Below, in pieces: positions 39,777-47,933 of a stretch of 47,933 bases of DNA. Made by a program: the position numbers and the translations under genes. Within the stretch, counting starts at the first letter, position 1, and each line of letters opens with the position of its first letter. Source of the stretch: Natronobiforma cellulositropha (GTDB lineage Archaea; Halobacteriota; Halobacteria; Halobacteriales; Natrialbaceae); contig NZ_JANZXN010000057.1 of NCBI RefSeq assembly GCF_025629245.1, forward strand, positions 1-47,933, written 5' to 3'. The notes below the pieces were generated by a model. The model was not told the DNA's origin, did no database searches, and saw only the letters and a list, made by a program, of their open reading frames with translations.

Positions 39777-40301
39777 TCAGAGCGGGCGATACCGGCCGCC
39801 GCTCTCACTGACCGCACCGCTCCGGGTGAGTTTCTCGAGCGCTCGCTCGACGTACTCGGCCGAGACGCCGCGTTCACCTGCGTACTCGACGATCTGCGCT
39901 TCGGTCGGCCGCTCGAGTTCGGCGAGCGCCCGGTCGACGATTTCGGACTTGCTTCCCCCGCGCGCCGGTTGGCGCGGGTTACGCTCGCCGGCGCTCGCGA
40001 TCTCGTCGGTATCGAGTCCCGACGCTTCGAGGTACTCCTCGTCACTCACGACCCCGTCTGCGACCTGTGTCTCGAGTTCGGCCACCGAGTCGAGACGCGC
40101 GAAGGCGTCGCCGTGACCGCTGCGGTTCGCGAGCATCGAGGCGCGGACCTCGCGGGCGTGGTCTACGTCTTCGGTCTCGACGAACTTCTTTCGTGCCTCG
40201 TAGCGCTTCCGGGTGCCACACCGCGGACACGCGGTCGTCTCCGTCCGCCCCTCGAGTATCCAGAGGTGTGAACACACACTACAGCCGACGACGGCGTACA
40301 T
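39777..40301 (-). CDS. zinc-ribbon protein with C-terminal winged helix (DUF5817-like)
   Basis: A protein of 174 residues. An N-terminal zinc ribbon uses two CxxC pairs, GCSVCSHLW and ACPRCGTRKRY (about residues 7-35). A charged helix (about 36-60, KKFVETEDVDHAREVRASML) follows. The C-terminal 60 residues (KSEIVDRALAELERPTEAQI...VERALEKLTRSGAV) look like a winged helix. The family is widespread in haloarchaea; I recall it as DUF5817. The combination suggests nucleic-acid binding, for example a transcription or replication accessory factor, but the role is not established. Confidence 0.8.
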   Translation of the reverse strand: MYAVVGCSVCSHLWILEGRTETTACPRCGTRKRYEARKKFVETEDVDHAREVRASMLANRSGHGDAFARLDSVAELETQVADGVVSDEEYLEASGLDTDEIASAGERNPRQPARGGSKSEIVDRALAELERPTEAQIVEYAGERGVSAEYVERALEKLTRSGAVSESGGRYRPL

Positions 40302-40412
40302 CTACGCTGTGTTGCGCCCGCGAGGCAGTTCAATGTTTGGCTCGTCGCTCGAGCGCTCACCGGCGCCCGGTGTGACCCTGCCACACCGTGTACGTTTTTC
40401 CGCTCGTCTCCC

Positions 40413-40763
40413 GTGAGTCGGTCCGTGTACCGAGACTCACTCACTACCCACGACGAGACCGAAGCGCTCGCGGGCGTCTTCCTCGCCCAACTCGCCGAAA
40501 CCGACTCGATGAGCCTCCAGCACTTCACGCTCGAGGCGGGCGCGACCATCGAGGAGCACAGCCACGAGAACGAGCAACTCGGCTTTCTCTACGAAGGGGC
40601 GCTCGTGTTCACGACGGCCGAGCGGGAGGTCGTCGTCGAGACGGGGGATGCGTACGCTATCCCCGGCGACGAACCCCACGCCGTCGAGAACCGCGGTGAG
40701 GTGACGGCACGCGGCATCGACGTCTTCGCGCCGCCGCGCGGGCCGCCGGACTGGAGCGAGTGA
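40413..40763 (+). CDS. cupin-domain protein
   Basis: A protein of 116 residues using a GTG start at 40413. The single cupin barrel has motif 1 in GATIEEHSHENEQLGFLYEG (two His and one Glu that bind a metal, about residues 48-55) and motif 2 in VETGDAYAIPGDEPHAVEN (His at about 91). No second domain is present. Such one-domain cupins act as metal-dependent isomerases, dioxygenases or small sensors, and the substrate cannot be predicted here. The gene stands alone between the zinc-ribbon gene (divergent) and the Nramp-like gene. Confidence 0.8.
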   Translation: MSRSVYRDSLTTHDETEALAGVFLAQLAETDSMSLQHFTLEAGATIEEHSHENEQLGFLYEGALVFTTAEREVVVETGDAYAIPGDEPHAVENRGEVTARGIDVFAPPRGPPDWSE

Positions 40764-40850
40764 GCCGACGAGCGGCACGTATCGTCGCCGCCGTCGCCCG
40801 CCTCGAGCGAAATACCACGCGGTTATAGCACCGAGTGACCAACGTGGTGC

Positions 40851-42212
40851 ATGGCAACGGAGACGCAGTCGTGGGGGATCGGGACGCTTCGCTCGTTTCT
40901 CGCCCGCGTGGGACCGACGTGGCTCGCGGGTGCGATCGCGGCGGGCCCGGCGACGATGGCGAGTTTGCTCGTCGCCGGTGCGAGTTTTGGCTACGCGCTG
41001 CTGTGGGTCGTCGTGCTCTCGGCGGTGCTCGGTGCGCTCGGGCAGTATCTGGCGATGCGGCTGGGACTGTTCACCGAGGAGGGCCTGGTTCGCGTCGCAG
41101 AGCGCCACCTCGGGGAGTTCTGGGCCTGGGTGCTCGTCGTCGACGTGGTGCTGGCGGCGGGACTCGCCCAGCTCGTGATCATGAAGACGCTCGCGGACGT
41201 GAGCGCGGCGATGGCAGGCGACCTCGTCGGCGTGGCTGCACTCACCGACCCGCGTGTCTGGGGCGTCACCTGGGCGGTGATTCTCGCGGCCGGACTCGCC
41301 GGCGGGGGCTACCGGGTGGCCGAACTCGGCGCGAAGGTGGTGGTCTCGCTGGTCGTCCTCGCGTTCGTCGCCGCCGCGTTCGTCGTCCCGATCGATCCGT
41401 CGGCGGCGGCGAGCGGACTCGTGCCAACGATTCCGGAGGGCGTCGGCGGTGCCCTCGTCGCCGCGGGCATCCTCGGCGGGGCCGTCCACATCACCCTGCT
41501 GACGATGCAGAGCTACACGATGCGTGCCCGAGGGTGGACCCGGGGCGACCGGGACATCGCGACCCTGGACGTGGGCAGCTCGATGCTGCTGGCCTTCGGC
41601 GCCTACAGCCTCGCCATCTTCCTCGTCGCCGCGAGCGTCCTCCCCGCGCTCGGGGTCGACCCGGGGACCGTCACGGAGCTACAGGCCGCGGAAGCGCTCG
41701 GTCCCGTCGCCGGCGAGTACGCCACCTGGCTGTTCCTCGCCGGACTCCTCGGTGCCGCTGTATCGACGCTCGGCGGGAATACCGTCGTCCCACCCTACGT
41801 GATCGCCGACAAACTCGAGTGGGAGCGCTCGATCGAGGACACGCGCTACCGGGCGCTGCTCGCCGCCGTCGCGCTGCTCTCGGCTGGCGGCGCGTTCATC
41901 GAGGGTGCGTTCTTCCCGCTGCTCGTGCTCGTGCTCGCGTTCGGACTCGTCGGCACGCCGTTCGTCCTGGTCGTGATCCTCCTCCTCTCGAACGACCCCG
42001 ACGTCGTCCCCGAGACGAACCCGCTCGCGCTCAACCTCGCCGGTGTCGCGCTCGTCGCCGTCGCGACCTTCCTCGCCGCGGAGTTCGTCCGCGACGAACT
42101 CGCGACGGTGACCGACCCGCTCTCGGCGTTCGTCGTCGCCTTCGCGCTCGCGATGGCGCTCGCGACGCTCGGCCTGCTCGCGGCGTACGCCCGCAGATTC
42201 CTCGAGCGCTGA
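40851..42212 (+). CDS. Nramp-related transporter with non-canonical metal motifs
   Basis: A protein of 453 residues with about 11 membrane spans. The overall pattern matches Nramp/SLC11: TM1 near residues 18-50 (VGPTWLAGAIAAGPATMASL then FGYALLWVVVLS), the later GLLGAAVSTLGGNTVVPPY and TM10-like segments. The canonical TM1 DPGN is replaced by GPAT (32-35), and the TM6 MPHN region reads AVHITLLTMQS (211-221). The standard Mn/Fe-binding side chains therefore seem absent, and the protein may carry a different substrate or use another mechanism. The next gene begins 3 nt after its stop. Confidence 0.8.
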   Translation: MATETQSWGIGTLRSFLARVGPTWLAGAIAAGPATMASLLVAGASFGYALLWVVVLSAVLGALGQYLAMRLGLFTEEGLVRVAERHLGEFWAWVLVVDVVLAAGLAQLVIMKTLADVSAAMAGDLVGVAALTDPRVWGVTWAVILAAGLAGGGYRVAELGAKVVVSLVVLAFVAAAFVVPIDPSAAASGLVPTIPEGVGGALVAAGILGGAVHITLLTMQSYTMRARGWTRGDRDIATLDVGSSMLLAFGAYSLAIFLVAASVLPALGVDPGTVTELQAAEALGPVAGEYATWLFLAGLLGAAVSTLGGNTVVPPYVIADKLEWERSIEDTRYRALLAAVALLSAGGAFIEGAFFPLLVLVLAFGLVGTPFVLVVILLLSNDPDVVPETNPLALNLAGVALVAVATFLAAEFVRDELATVTDPLSAFVVAFALAMALATLGLLAAYARRFLER

Positions 42213-42215
42213 CCG

Positions 42216-42767
42216 ATGCCTGCACGCATCCCCGAGACCGGCCGCGTCCTCGTCACCGGGCCGTCGAACGTCGGCAAGACGCGCCTCACCGCGCGGGCGC
42301 TCGAGCGCTGGCTCGCCACCCGCGGACCCGACGGCGTGGCCGTCCTCGAGTTCGCCCCGGAACTCGAGCGCGACGGCCGACTACTCGGCGGGCGACTCGA
42401 GCGGTTCACCGAGTATCCACCAGCGGTCTGGGCCGGCGTGCTCGAAGCCCACGCCCCGCGTGCGGCGGCTGCGACGGCCACGGAGGCGCAGGCGCTGGCC
42501 CGCGAGAACGCCCGGCGGGCGACGGCGATACTCGAGTCGGTGCCCGCCGACCCGGCCGCAGTGTTCGTCAACGACGCGACCATCCCGTTTCAGCACGGCT
42601 CCGCCGAGCCGTCGGCGCTCCTGGCGCGGTGTGCGGACGCCGACCTCGTGGTGGCGAACGCCTTCGAGAGCGACGAACTCGGCGTCGACGACCCACTCTC
42701 GAGGCGCGAGCGGCGCGTTCTCGAGACGCTCTCTGCGTGGGCGGACGTCCACGTTCGCCTCGGCTGA
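42216..42767 (+). CDS. P-loop NTPase coupled to the Nramp-like gene
   Basis: A protein of 183 residues. Walker A is VTGPSNVGKTRL (about 13-24). A Walker B-like strand AAVFVNDATIPFQHG lies at about 113-127. A central helix rich in Ala (AAAATATEAQALARENARRA) and a C-terminal strand-helix with DADLVVANAFESDELGVDD follow. It resembles small nucleoside-triphosphatase or cobinamide-kinase-like folds but lacks their full signatures, so no function is assigned. It starts 3 nt after the transporter stop and must be cotranscribed, which suggests a partner or regulator of that transporter. Confidence 0.7.
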   Translation: MPARIPETGRVLVTGPSNVGKTRLTARALERWLATRGPDGVAVLEFAPELERDGRLLGGRLERFTEYPPAVWAGVLEAHAPRAAAATATEAQALARENARRATAILESVPADPAAVFVNDATIPFQHGSAEPSALLARCADADLVVANAFESDELGVDDPLSRRERRVLETLSAWADVHVRLG

Positions 42768-42841
42768 CCCAGCGGTTCTCGACGACCCGAGGACGCTCGA
42801 GGACCCCGAGGTTCTTGGCCACCCCGTCCGTGGGGGTCGGT

Positions 42842-43957
42842 ATGGACGTCGCAGAAGGGCGCTCGAGTGAGTCGGACGACGGGCCAGTACAGGTGCTCTC
42901 GCAGGCGGGTGAGCCACTCGACGGCTACGAACCGACGCTCACAGACGGGACGCTTCGCTCGATGTACGCGGATATGCGGCTGTATCGCCACTTCGACGAG
43001 CGCGCGGTGAGCCTCCAGCGCCAGGGCCGCCTCGGGACCTACGCGCCGCTGGCCGGCCAGGAGGCGACACAGGTCGGCTCGACCTACGCGCTCGAGACCG
43101 ACGATTGGATCGCTTACCAGTATCGCGAACACGGTGCGGTGCTCTCACGCGGCGACGTGGCGGCGTATCTCACCTACTGGCTGGGCCACGAGGCCGGAAA
43201 CGAAGCCATCGCCGACCACAACGTCTTCCCGCTCAACATCTCGATCGCCAGCCAGATTCCCCACGTCACGGGGCTGGGGATGGCCGCGAACTACCGCGGC
43301 GACGAGACGGTCTTCTGCTGTCACTTCGGCGACGGCGCGACCAGCGAGGGCGACTTCCACGAGGGACTCAACTTCGCGGGGGTGTTCGACACGCCGACGG
43401 TGTTCGTCTGCCACAACAACGGCTGGGCGATTTCGACCCCACGCGAGCGCCAGACCCGGAGTGCGACCATCGCCCAGAAGGCGACCGCCTACGGCTTCGA
43501 CGGCATCCAGGTCGACGGCATGGACCCGCTGGCGGTGTACGAAGTCGTCTCACAGGCGGCCGAGAAGGCACGCGACCCCGACACAGCGCAGGCGCGACCC
43601 ACCCTGGTCGAGACGCTGACCTACCGCTACGGCGCGCACACGACCGCCGACGATCCGACCGTCTACCGCGACGAGGCCGAACTCGAGCGCTGGCGCGAGA
43701 AAGATCCGATCGACCGCCTCGAGCGCTACCTCCGAGCCACCGGCCGACTCGACGACGAAGAGATCGACGCCATCGAGACGCGCGTCGAAACGCGGGTCGC
43801 CGACGCGATCGAACGCGCGGAGGCCTTCGAGGGCGATCCCGACCAGTTGTTCGCGTTCGTTTACGACGAGCCGACACCGCGCCTGCACGAGCAACGCGAG
43901 GCGTTCGCCACCTTGCGCGAGCGCCACGGCGACGAGGCGCTGACGCGCCACGAGTGA
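42842..43957 (+). CDS. pdhA: thiamine-dependent 2-oxoacid dehydrogenase E1 alpha subunit (orphan)
   Basis: A protein of 371 residues from the ATG at 42842. The E1-alpha landmarks are present: MRLYRHFDERAVSLQRQG, PLAGQEATQVGSTYAL, YQYREHGAVLSRG and the thiamine-diphosphate motif CCHFGDGATSEGDFHEG with the closing VFVCHNNGWAIS. ETLTYRYGAHTTADDPTVYR contains the phosphorylation-loop region. Oxidative decarboxylation of pyruvate, branched-chain oxoacids or acetoin needs an E1-beta partner, which is usually adjacent. Here the next genes are unrelated, so beta, E2 and E3 must lie elsewhere. The symbol is by family; substrate is uncertain. Longer frames running back to 40835 are overlap with neighbouring genes. 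Confidence 0.85.
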   Translation: MDVAEGRSSESDDGPVQVLSQAGEPLDGYEPTLTDGTLRSMYADMRLYRHFDERAVSLQRQGRLGTYAPLAGQEATQVGSTYALETDDWIAYQYREHGAVLSRGDVAAYLTYWLGHEAGNEAIADHNVFPLNISIASQIPHVTGLGMAANYRGDETVFCCHFGDGATSEGDFHEGLNFAGVFDTPTVFVCHNNGWAISTPRERQTRSATIAQKATAYGFDGIQVDGMDPLAVYEVVSQAAEKARDPDTAQARPTLVETLTYRYGAHTTADDPTVYRDEAELERWREKDPIDRLERYLRATGRLDDEEIDAIETRVETRVADAIERAEAFEGDPDQLFAFVYDEPTPRLHEQREAFATLRERHGDEALTRHE

Positions 43958-44029
43958 CCGGACGCGTGCTGTGCTCGCGTCTCGAGAGCCCGAGTGAGAG
44001 TTATGGGTCTCGCACGCAGAGACGTGGGT

Positions 44030-44869
44030 ATGGTACGCCCACAGTCGGCGCTGGTCCTCGGTCTCTCCGCGTACGTCTTCGGAATCGTGACGACGCTCGC
44101 GTTCGTCGCCACGATGCTCGCCGGTGGCGTCTCCACGCCGCGCTGGCAGCTCGTGACGGTGGGGCTGCTCGCCGCGGCCGTAGCCGCGAGCGCCGTGGGT
44201 CCCCTCTCGGCTCTACTCGAGCGCGCCAGCGCCGTGCGGGACCAGCTCTTCGCGTTCGTTCCGTTCGCCGCGACTGCCATCGTCGTGCTCGTCGTCGCGT
44301 TCGCTCACTCGAGCGCCGTCCTCGCTCCGGCGCTCGTCCTGCTGTCCGTCGCGCTCGGTGGCTGGTCCGTGCTGCACAGCGGTCTCCGAACGCGCCGTGC
44401 GGACCGGCTACTCGGACGCGCCGACTCGCTGGCGTCGCTCCCCGATGTCGACGGACGCCGCCCATCACGCCGCCTCCGCGCGCTCGCTGCCGCGTTCGCC
44501 GCCGTCTCGCTCGCGGGTGCTGCGCTCGGTTACGCCCTCGGTGAGGGGTCGTGGTACGTCTACGTCGCCTTCGCGGGCGGCCCGCTCGCACTCGTGGTCG
44601 TTCCCGAGCGCTCCGTGACGGTCACCGACCGGGGACTCCGCTTCGAGTCGTGGGCCGGACGGCACGCCCTCGAGTGGTCGGCGCTCGAGGGCTACTACCT
44701 CGGCTCGGACCTCGTCCTGTTGCGCTCGCCTGCCTGGCGTCGCGACCTCACCTTCGACCGAGAGGCGGTCGACGAGGAGGCGCTCGCGGCGCTCGAGCGG
44801 TTCCTGCCCCGAGCCACCTCTCCAGGGGTTCCGGCTGGTGGACTCGACGCTGTTCGGCACGGAACCTGA
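44030..44869 (+). CDS. membrane protein with C-terminal PH-like domain
   Basis: From the ATG at 44030 the protein has 279 residues; starts at 44003 (ATG) or 43994 (GTG) are also possible. Six hydrophobic segments occur: four in the first 125 residues (ALVLGLSAYVFGIVTTLAF, QLVTVGLLAAAVAASAVG, FAFVPFAATAIVVLVVAF, SAVLAPALVLLSVALGGW) and two near 150-190. The C-terminal third (SVTVTDRGLRFESWAGRHALEW onward) has the strand pattern of bacterial PH-like domains (WSALEGYYLGSDLVLLRSP). No enzyme motif is visible. The gene is followed by icd in convergent orientation. Confidence 0.65.
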   Translation: MVRPQSALVLGLSAYVFGIVTTLAFVATMLAGGVSTPRWQLVTVGLLAAAVAASAVGPLSALLERASAVRDQLFAFVPFAATAIVVLVVAFAHSSAVLAPALVLLSVALGGWSVLHSGLRTRRADRLLGRADSLASLPDVDGRRPSRRLRALAAAFAAVSLAGAALGYALGEGSWYVYVAFAGGPLALVVVPERSVTVTDRGLRFESWAGRHALEWSALEGYYLGSDLVLLRSPAWRRDLTFDREAVDEEALAALERFLPRATSPGVPAGGLDAVRHGT

Positions 44870-44993
44870 GACGCTGTGTGCTCGAGCAGTCGCTCGAGCG
44901 ATGTGGCACGAAAACGGGTGTGAGTGTCGGTGTGGCGTCGGAGGGCGATTCGATGCCGCCGAGAGTCGGCGGTATCTCCTCGCCCGAAACCGT

Positions 44994-46256
<1,263 letters not shown>

Positions 46257-46282
46257 AGACATTCGTACGGTGTCGCGTACCC

Positions 46283-46290
46283 GGTAAAAG
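46283..46290 (-). promoter_or_regulatory. TATA element of icd
   Basis: CTTTTACC on the minus strand is centred about 25-31 nt before the two possible icd ATGs, indicating a leaderless message. Confidence 0.4.
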
Positions 46291-46414
46291 GGCTACCATT
46301 TGACTCTGTATTCGCTGAAAATAGTTCGCCACCACGAATCACCACCCACCTCGGCCGCGCTCTCGCGGTATTTCGCGAGGGACCCGCGGCCGCCGGCGAC
46401 ACTCGGGAGACGCC

Positions 46415-46687
46415 TCACCAGTGTGTGACTATCATCCACACCCCTGTGACGAGACCCCCAACGCCGACGAGTGCGAGAGCGAGACCCGGACCGACGACCG
46501 TCTCGGTGGCGTCGAGAACGGCCCAGAACGACGCGAGCGCCGTAATCGACCCGACGACGACCGCCGTGCCGACGTCGACGCCGTCGTGGCCCTCCTCGAG
46601 TGCCACGTTGCTCACGGCGACGAGCGTCATGAACGCACAGAAGCCCGCGAGCAACACCGGCGTCATCGTCGGCCGGTACTCGGCCAC
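46415..46687 (-). CDS. three-span membrane protein
   Basis: A protein of 90 residues with three membrane spans: about 10-29 (PVLLAGFCAFMTLVAVSNVA), 38-58 (VGTAVVVGSITALASFWAVLD) and 66-87 (VGPGLALALVGVGGLVTGVWMI). Short polar loops separate them. No known family was recognised. It is on the same strand as icd and map, 93 bp after map's stop and 158 bp before icd's start. Confidence 0.65.
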   Translation of the reverse strand: MAEYRPTMTPVLLAGFCAFMTLVAVSNVALEEGHDGVDVGTAVVVGSITALASFWAVLDATETVVGPGLALALVGVGGLVTGVWMIVTHW

Positions 46688-46780
46688 CCCTGGTAAGTGT
46701 ACAGGGTTCGAACCGTGGGTTCGTCGGCGGCTCTCGGGTCGAGTGTCTCCCCGCCTCGGCTCTGGGACTCCACGCCGGGA

Positions 46781-47674
46781 CTAGCGCGTCGTGACCTCAC
46801 AGCCGTCTTCGGTGACGATGACGGTGTGTTCTTTCTGGCTGACGAGACAGCCGTCGTCCTCCTTGAGGACCGGGTAGCCGTGGACGACTCCCTGGGACTT
46901 GAGCCGGCGCAGCGCCATCTCGGGGCGCGGCGACTCGAGCCAGCGGGTCGCGAACGGGAGGGTGCGGAACTCGTCGGTGATCTGAGCGAGCGCCTCACGC
47001 GCCGCACGGTTTCTGACGGTGCGTTCGTTCTGCAGCGAGAAGATCTCCTCTTTCGACCCCTCTCTGACCTTCCCACCGCCGTCGGTTGCGAACGGCTCGA
47101 GTGCGACGACGTCGCCGACCTCGAGCGTGGTTCCCTGGGAGACCGCGCGGTTCGGAATGTTGGGGCTGGTGTGTTGTTCCCAGTGGCCCAGGCCGTGGCC
47201 GGTCAGGTTGACGACCGGGTTGAAGCCGTAGCCGTCGATGACCGACTCGATCTCCGCGCCGATGTCGCCGGTGTCGACGCCGGGTTCGATCAGGTCGATC
47301 GCCGCCTCGAGCGCCGCGCCGGGTGCCTCGGCGAGGTCGTCGTTGCCGGAGAGGTCGACCGTGATCGCGGTGTCCGCCAGCCAGCCGTCGACGTGGACGC
47401 CGATGTCCAGATTGATCATCTCCTCGCCGAAGGTCGACTCGTCGTCGGCCGCCGGCGTCGCGTGGGCGGCCTCCTCGTCGATCGAGATGTTGACGGGGAA
47501 CGCGGGTGCGCCGCCGAGTTCGCGGATGCGGTCTTCGGCGTACTCGGCGATCTCGAGATGTGAGACACCCACGTCGACGCGTTCGGCGGTCTCCTCGCGC
47601 ACCTGCGAGAGGATCCGCCCCGCCTCGCGGTGTTTCTCGTACTGCTCTGCGTCCAGGTCGACCTCGGTAGCCAT
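46781..47674 (-). CDS. map: methionine aminopeptidase, type II
   Basis: A protein of 297 residues from the ATG at 47674. It removes the initiator Met from nascent proteins. Pita-bread-fold metal ligands are visible: Asp in NLDIGVHVDGWLADTAITVD (two Asp), His in LTGHGLGHWEQHTSPN, Glu in VVALEPFATDGGG and Glu in QKEHTVIVTEDG. The roughly 60-residue insertion between the His and second Glu marks the archaeal/eukaryal type II form. An ATG at 47698 would add eight residues without support. It is a core gene and its presence supports a chromosomal location. Confidence 0.96.
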   Translation of the reverse strand: MATEVDLDAEQYEKHREAGRILSQVREETAERVDVGVSHLEIAEYAEDRIRELGGAPAFPVNISIDEEAAHATPAADDESTFGEEMINLDIGVHVDGWLADTAITVDLSGNDDLAEAPGAALEAAIDLIEPGVDTGDIGAEIESVIDGYGFNPVVNLTGHGLGHWEQHTSPNIPNRAVSQGTTLEVGDVVALEPFATDGGGKVREGSKEEIFSLQNERTVRNRAAREALAQITDEFRTLPFATRWLESPRPEMALRRLKSQGVVHGYPVLKEDDGCLVSQKEHTVIVTEDGCEVTTR

Positions 47675-47846
47675 GCCTCGAGTTGTATCGGTCGGCAAAA
47701 AGAAGTTGCGTCTCTCTGGGCGTCGCCTCTGTGAGGTGGTCAGGTGAGAAGGGGCGTCGTAGGGCGGTATCTGTCTCCGCTGGGGGCGTGGGGACTCGCG
47801 GAGTCGGATGGCCGGATCAGGCGTTGTTCGACGGGTTCCGAAGATG

Positions 47847-47855
47847 AATTATAAT
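47847..47855 (+). promoter_or_regulatory. TATA-like element near the right edge
   Basis: aattataat lies in the spacer after map's upstream region and about 38 nt before an ATG at 47889 on the plus strand. It is the only AT-rich box in the divergent spacer facing right. Confidence 0.35.
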
Positions 47856-47888
47856 GCATAGGTTGAACGGTGACTACTCGCCAGTTTG

Positions 47889-47933
47889 ATGACTATTTCG
47901 CAGCTCGACGAGTCAGTGAATTACGCTATTCTA
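47889..47933 (+). CDS. possible N-terminus of a gene running off the right edge (partial)
   Basis: The ATG at 47889 opens a frame that stays open to the window end, giving MTISQLDESVNYAIL. A TATA-like box lies upstream. Fifteen codons are too few to judge coding quality or family. Confidence 0.3.
   Translation, partial: MTISQLDESVNYAIL

Noticed and set aside
40835-43957. A continuous 1040-residue frame on the plus strand
   Set aside because: Its first two thirds overlap the Nramp-like and NTPase genes in another frame and are Arg/Gly/Ala-rich with no family character. Only the part from the ATG at 42842 is a real protein (E1 alpha).
46704-46713. ggttcgaacc, resembling a tRNA T-arm
   Set aside because: The flanking bases do not form a 5-bp T stem, and no acceptor, D or anticodon arms were found around it.

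Overview
The window is a stretch of chromosome from a halophilic archaeon (class Halobacteria). Three things point there. The predicted proteins are rich in Asp/Glu and poor in Lys. The GC is high, with a strong third-position GC bias. Many ATGs lie 24-31 nt downstream of an AT-rich TATA element with little or no leader. The hexamer ctcgag is very frequent, which I associate with the Natrialbales (Natrinema/Haloterrigena relatives); that placement is an inference. Housekeeping genes (gpmI, metY, nadABC, hmgA, icd, map) show this is core chromosome. No rRNA, tRNA, CRISPR array or intact IS element was seen.

Layout. 1-2.35 kb: tail of an upstream gene, a membrane protein, and a UPF0175/PIN toxin-antitoxin pair under a three-fold 9-bp repeat operator. 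2.35-3.86 kb: a short, lower-GC island with orphan genes, framed by 30-bp direct repeats; the right repeat is the 3' end of herA. 3.8-7.5 kb: herA and nurA (DNA end-processing helicase and nuclease) on the minus strand with an oppositely oriented conserved gene between them. 7.6-15.4 kb: a frame-broken small membrane gene, two Tat lipoproteins, a cysteine hydrolase, gpmI, a Nudix hydrolase, metY, a Cys-rich four-helix protein and a SHOCT protein. 15.5-19.5 kb: a signalling cluster made of a receiver/kinase hybrid whose H-box His is Gln, a divergent HxlR-receiver-HalX fusion, and a 7TM-PAS histidine kinase.

19.6-23.1 kb: the nadA-nadB-nadC operon for de novo NAD synthesis. 23.2-33.5 kb: a probable sugar/oligosaccharide locus with a Gfo/Idh/MocA sugar dehydrogenase (Gfo6-like) behind a large palindrome, a GH3 glycosidase, and a complete Opp/Dpp-type ABC importer (binding protein, two permeases, two ATPases). 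The likely logic is import of an oligosaccharide, intracellular hydrolysis by GH3, and oxidation of the released sugar by the dehydrogenase.

33.7-37.5 kb: a HEAT-repeat protein with a 34-bp tandem duplication upstream, a small membrane protein and a chemotaxis transducer. 37.6-37.7 kb: a nested inverted repeat that could fold as a structured RNA. 37.8-47.7 kb: hmgA (isoprenoid lipid synthesis), small membrane proteins, a zinc-ribbon protein, a cupin, a divergent Nramp-like transporter paired with a P-loop NTPase, an orphan E1-alpha dehydrogenase subunit, a PH-like membrane protein, icd, a small membrane protein and map. The first codons of a further gene may be present at the right edge.

The least ordinary parts are the herA 3'-end direct repeats with their island, the toxin-antitoxin operator, the gfo6 palindrome, the 37.6-kb nested hairpin, the His-less kinase with its divergent fusion regulator, and the Nramp-like protein without the usual metal motifs.
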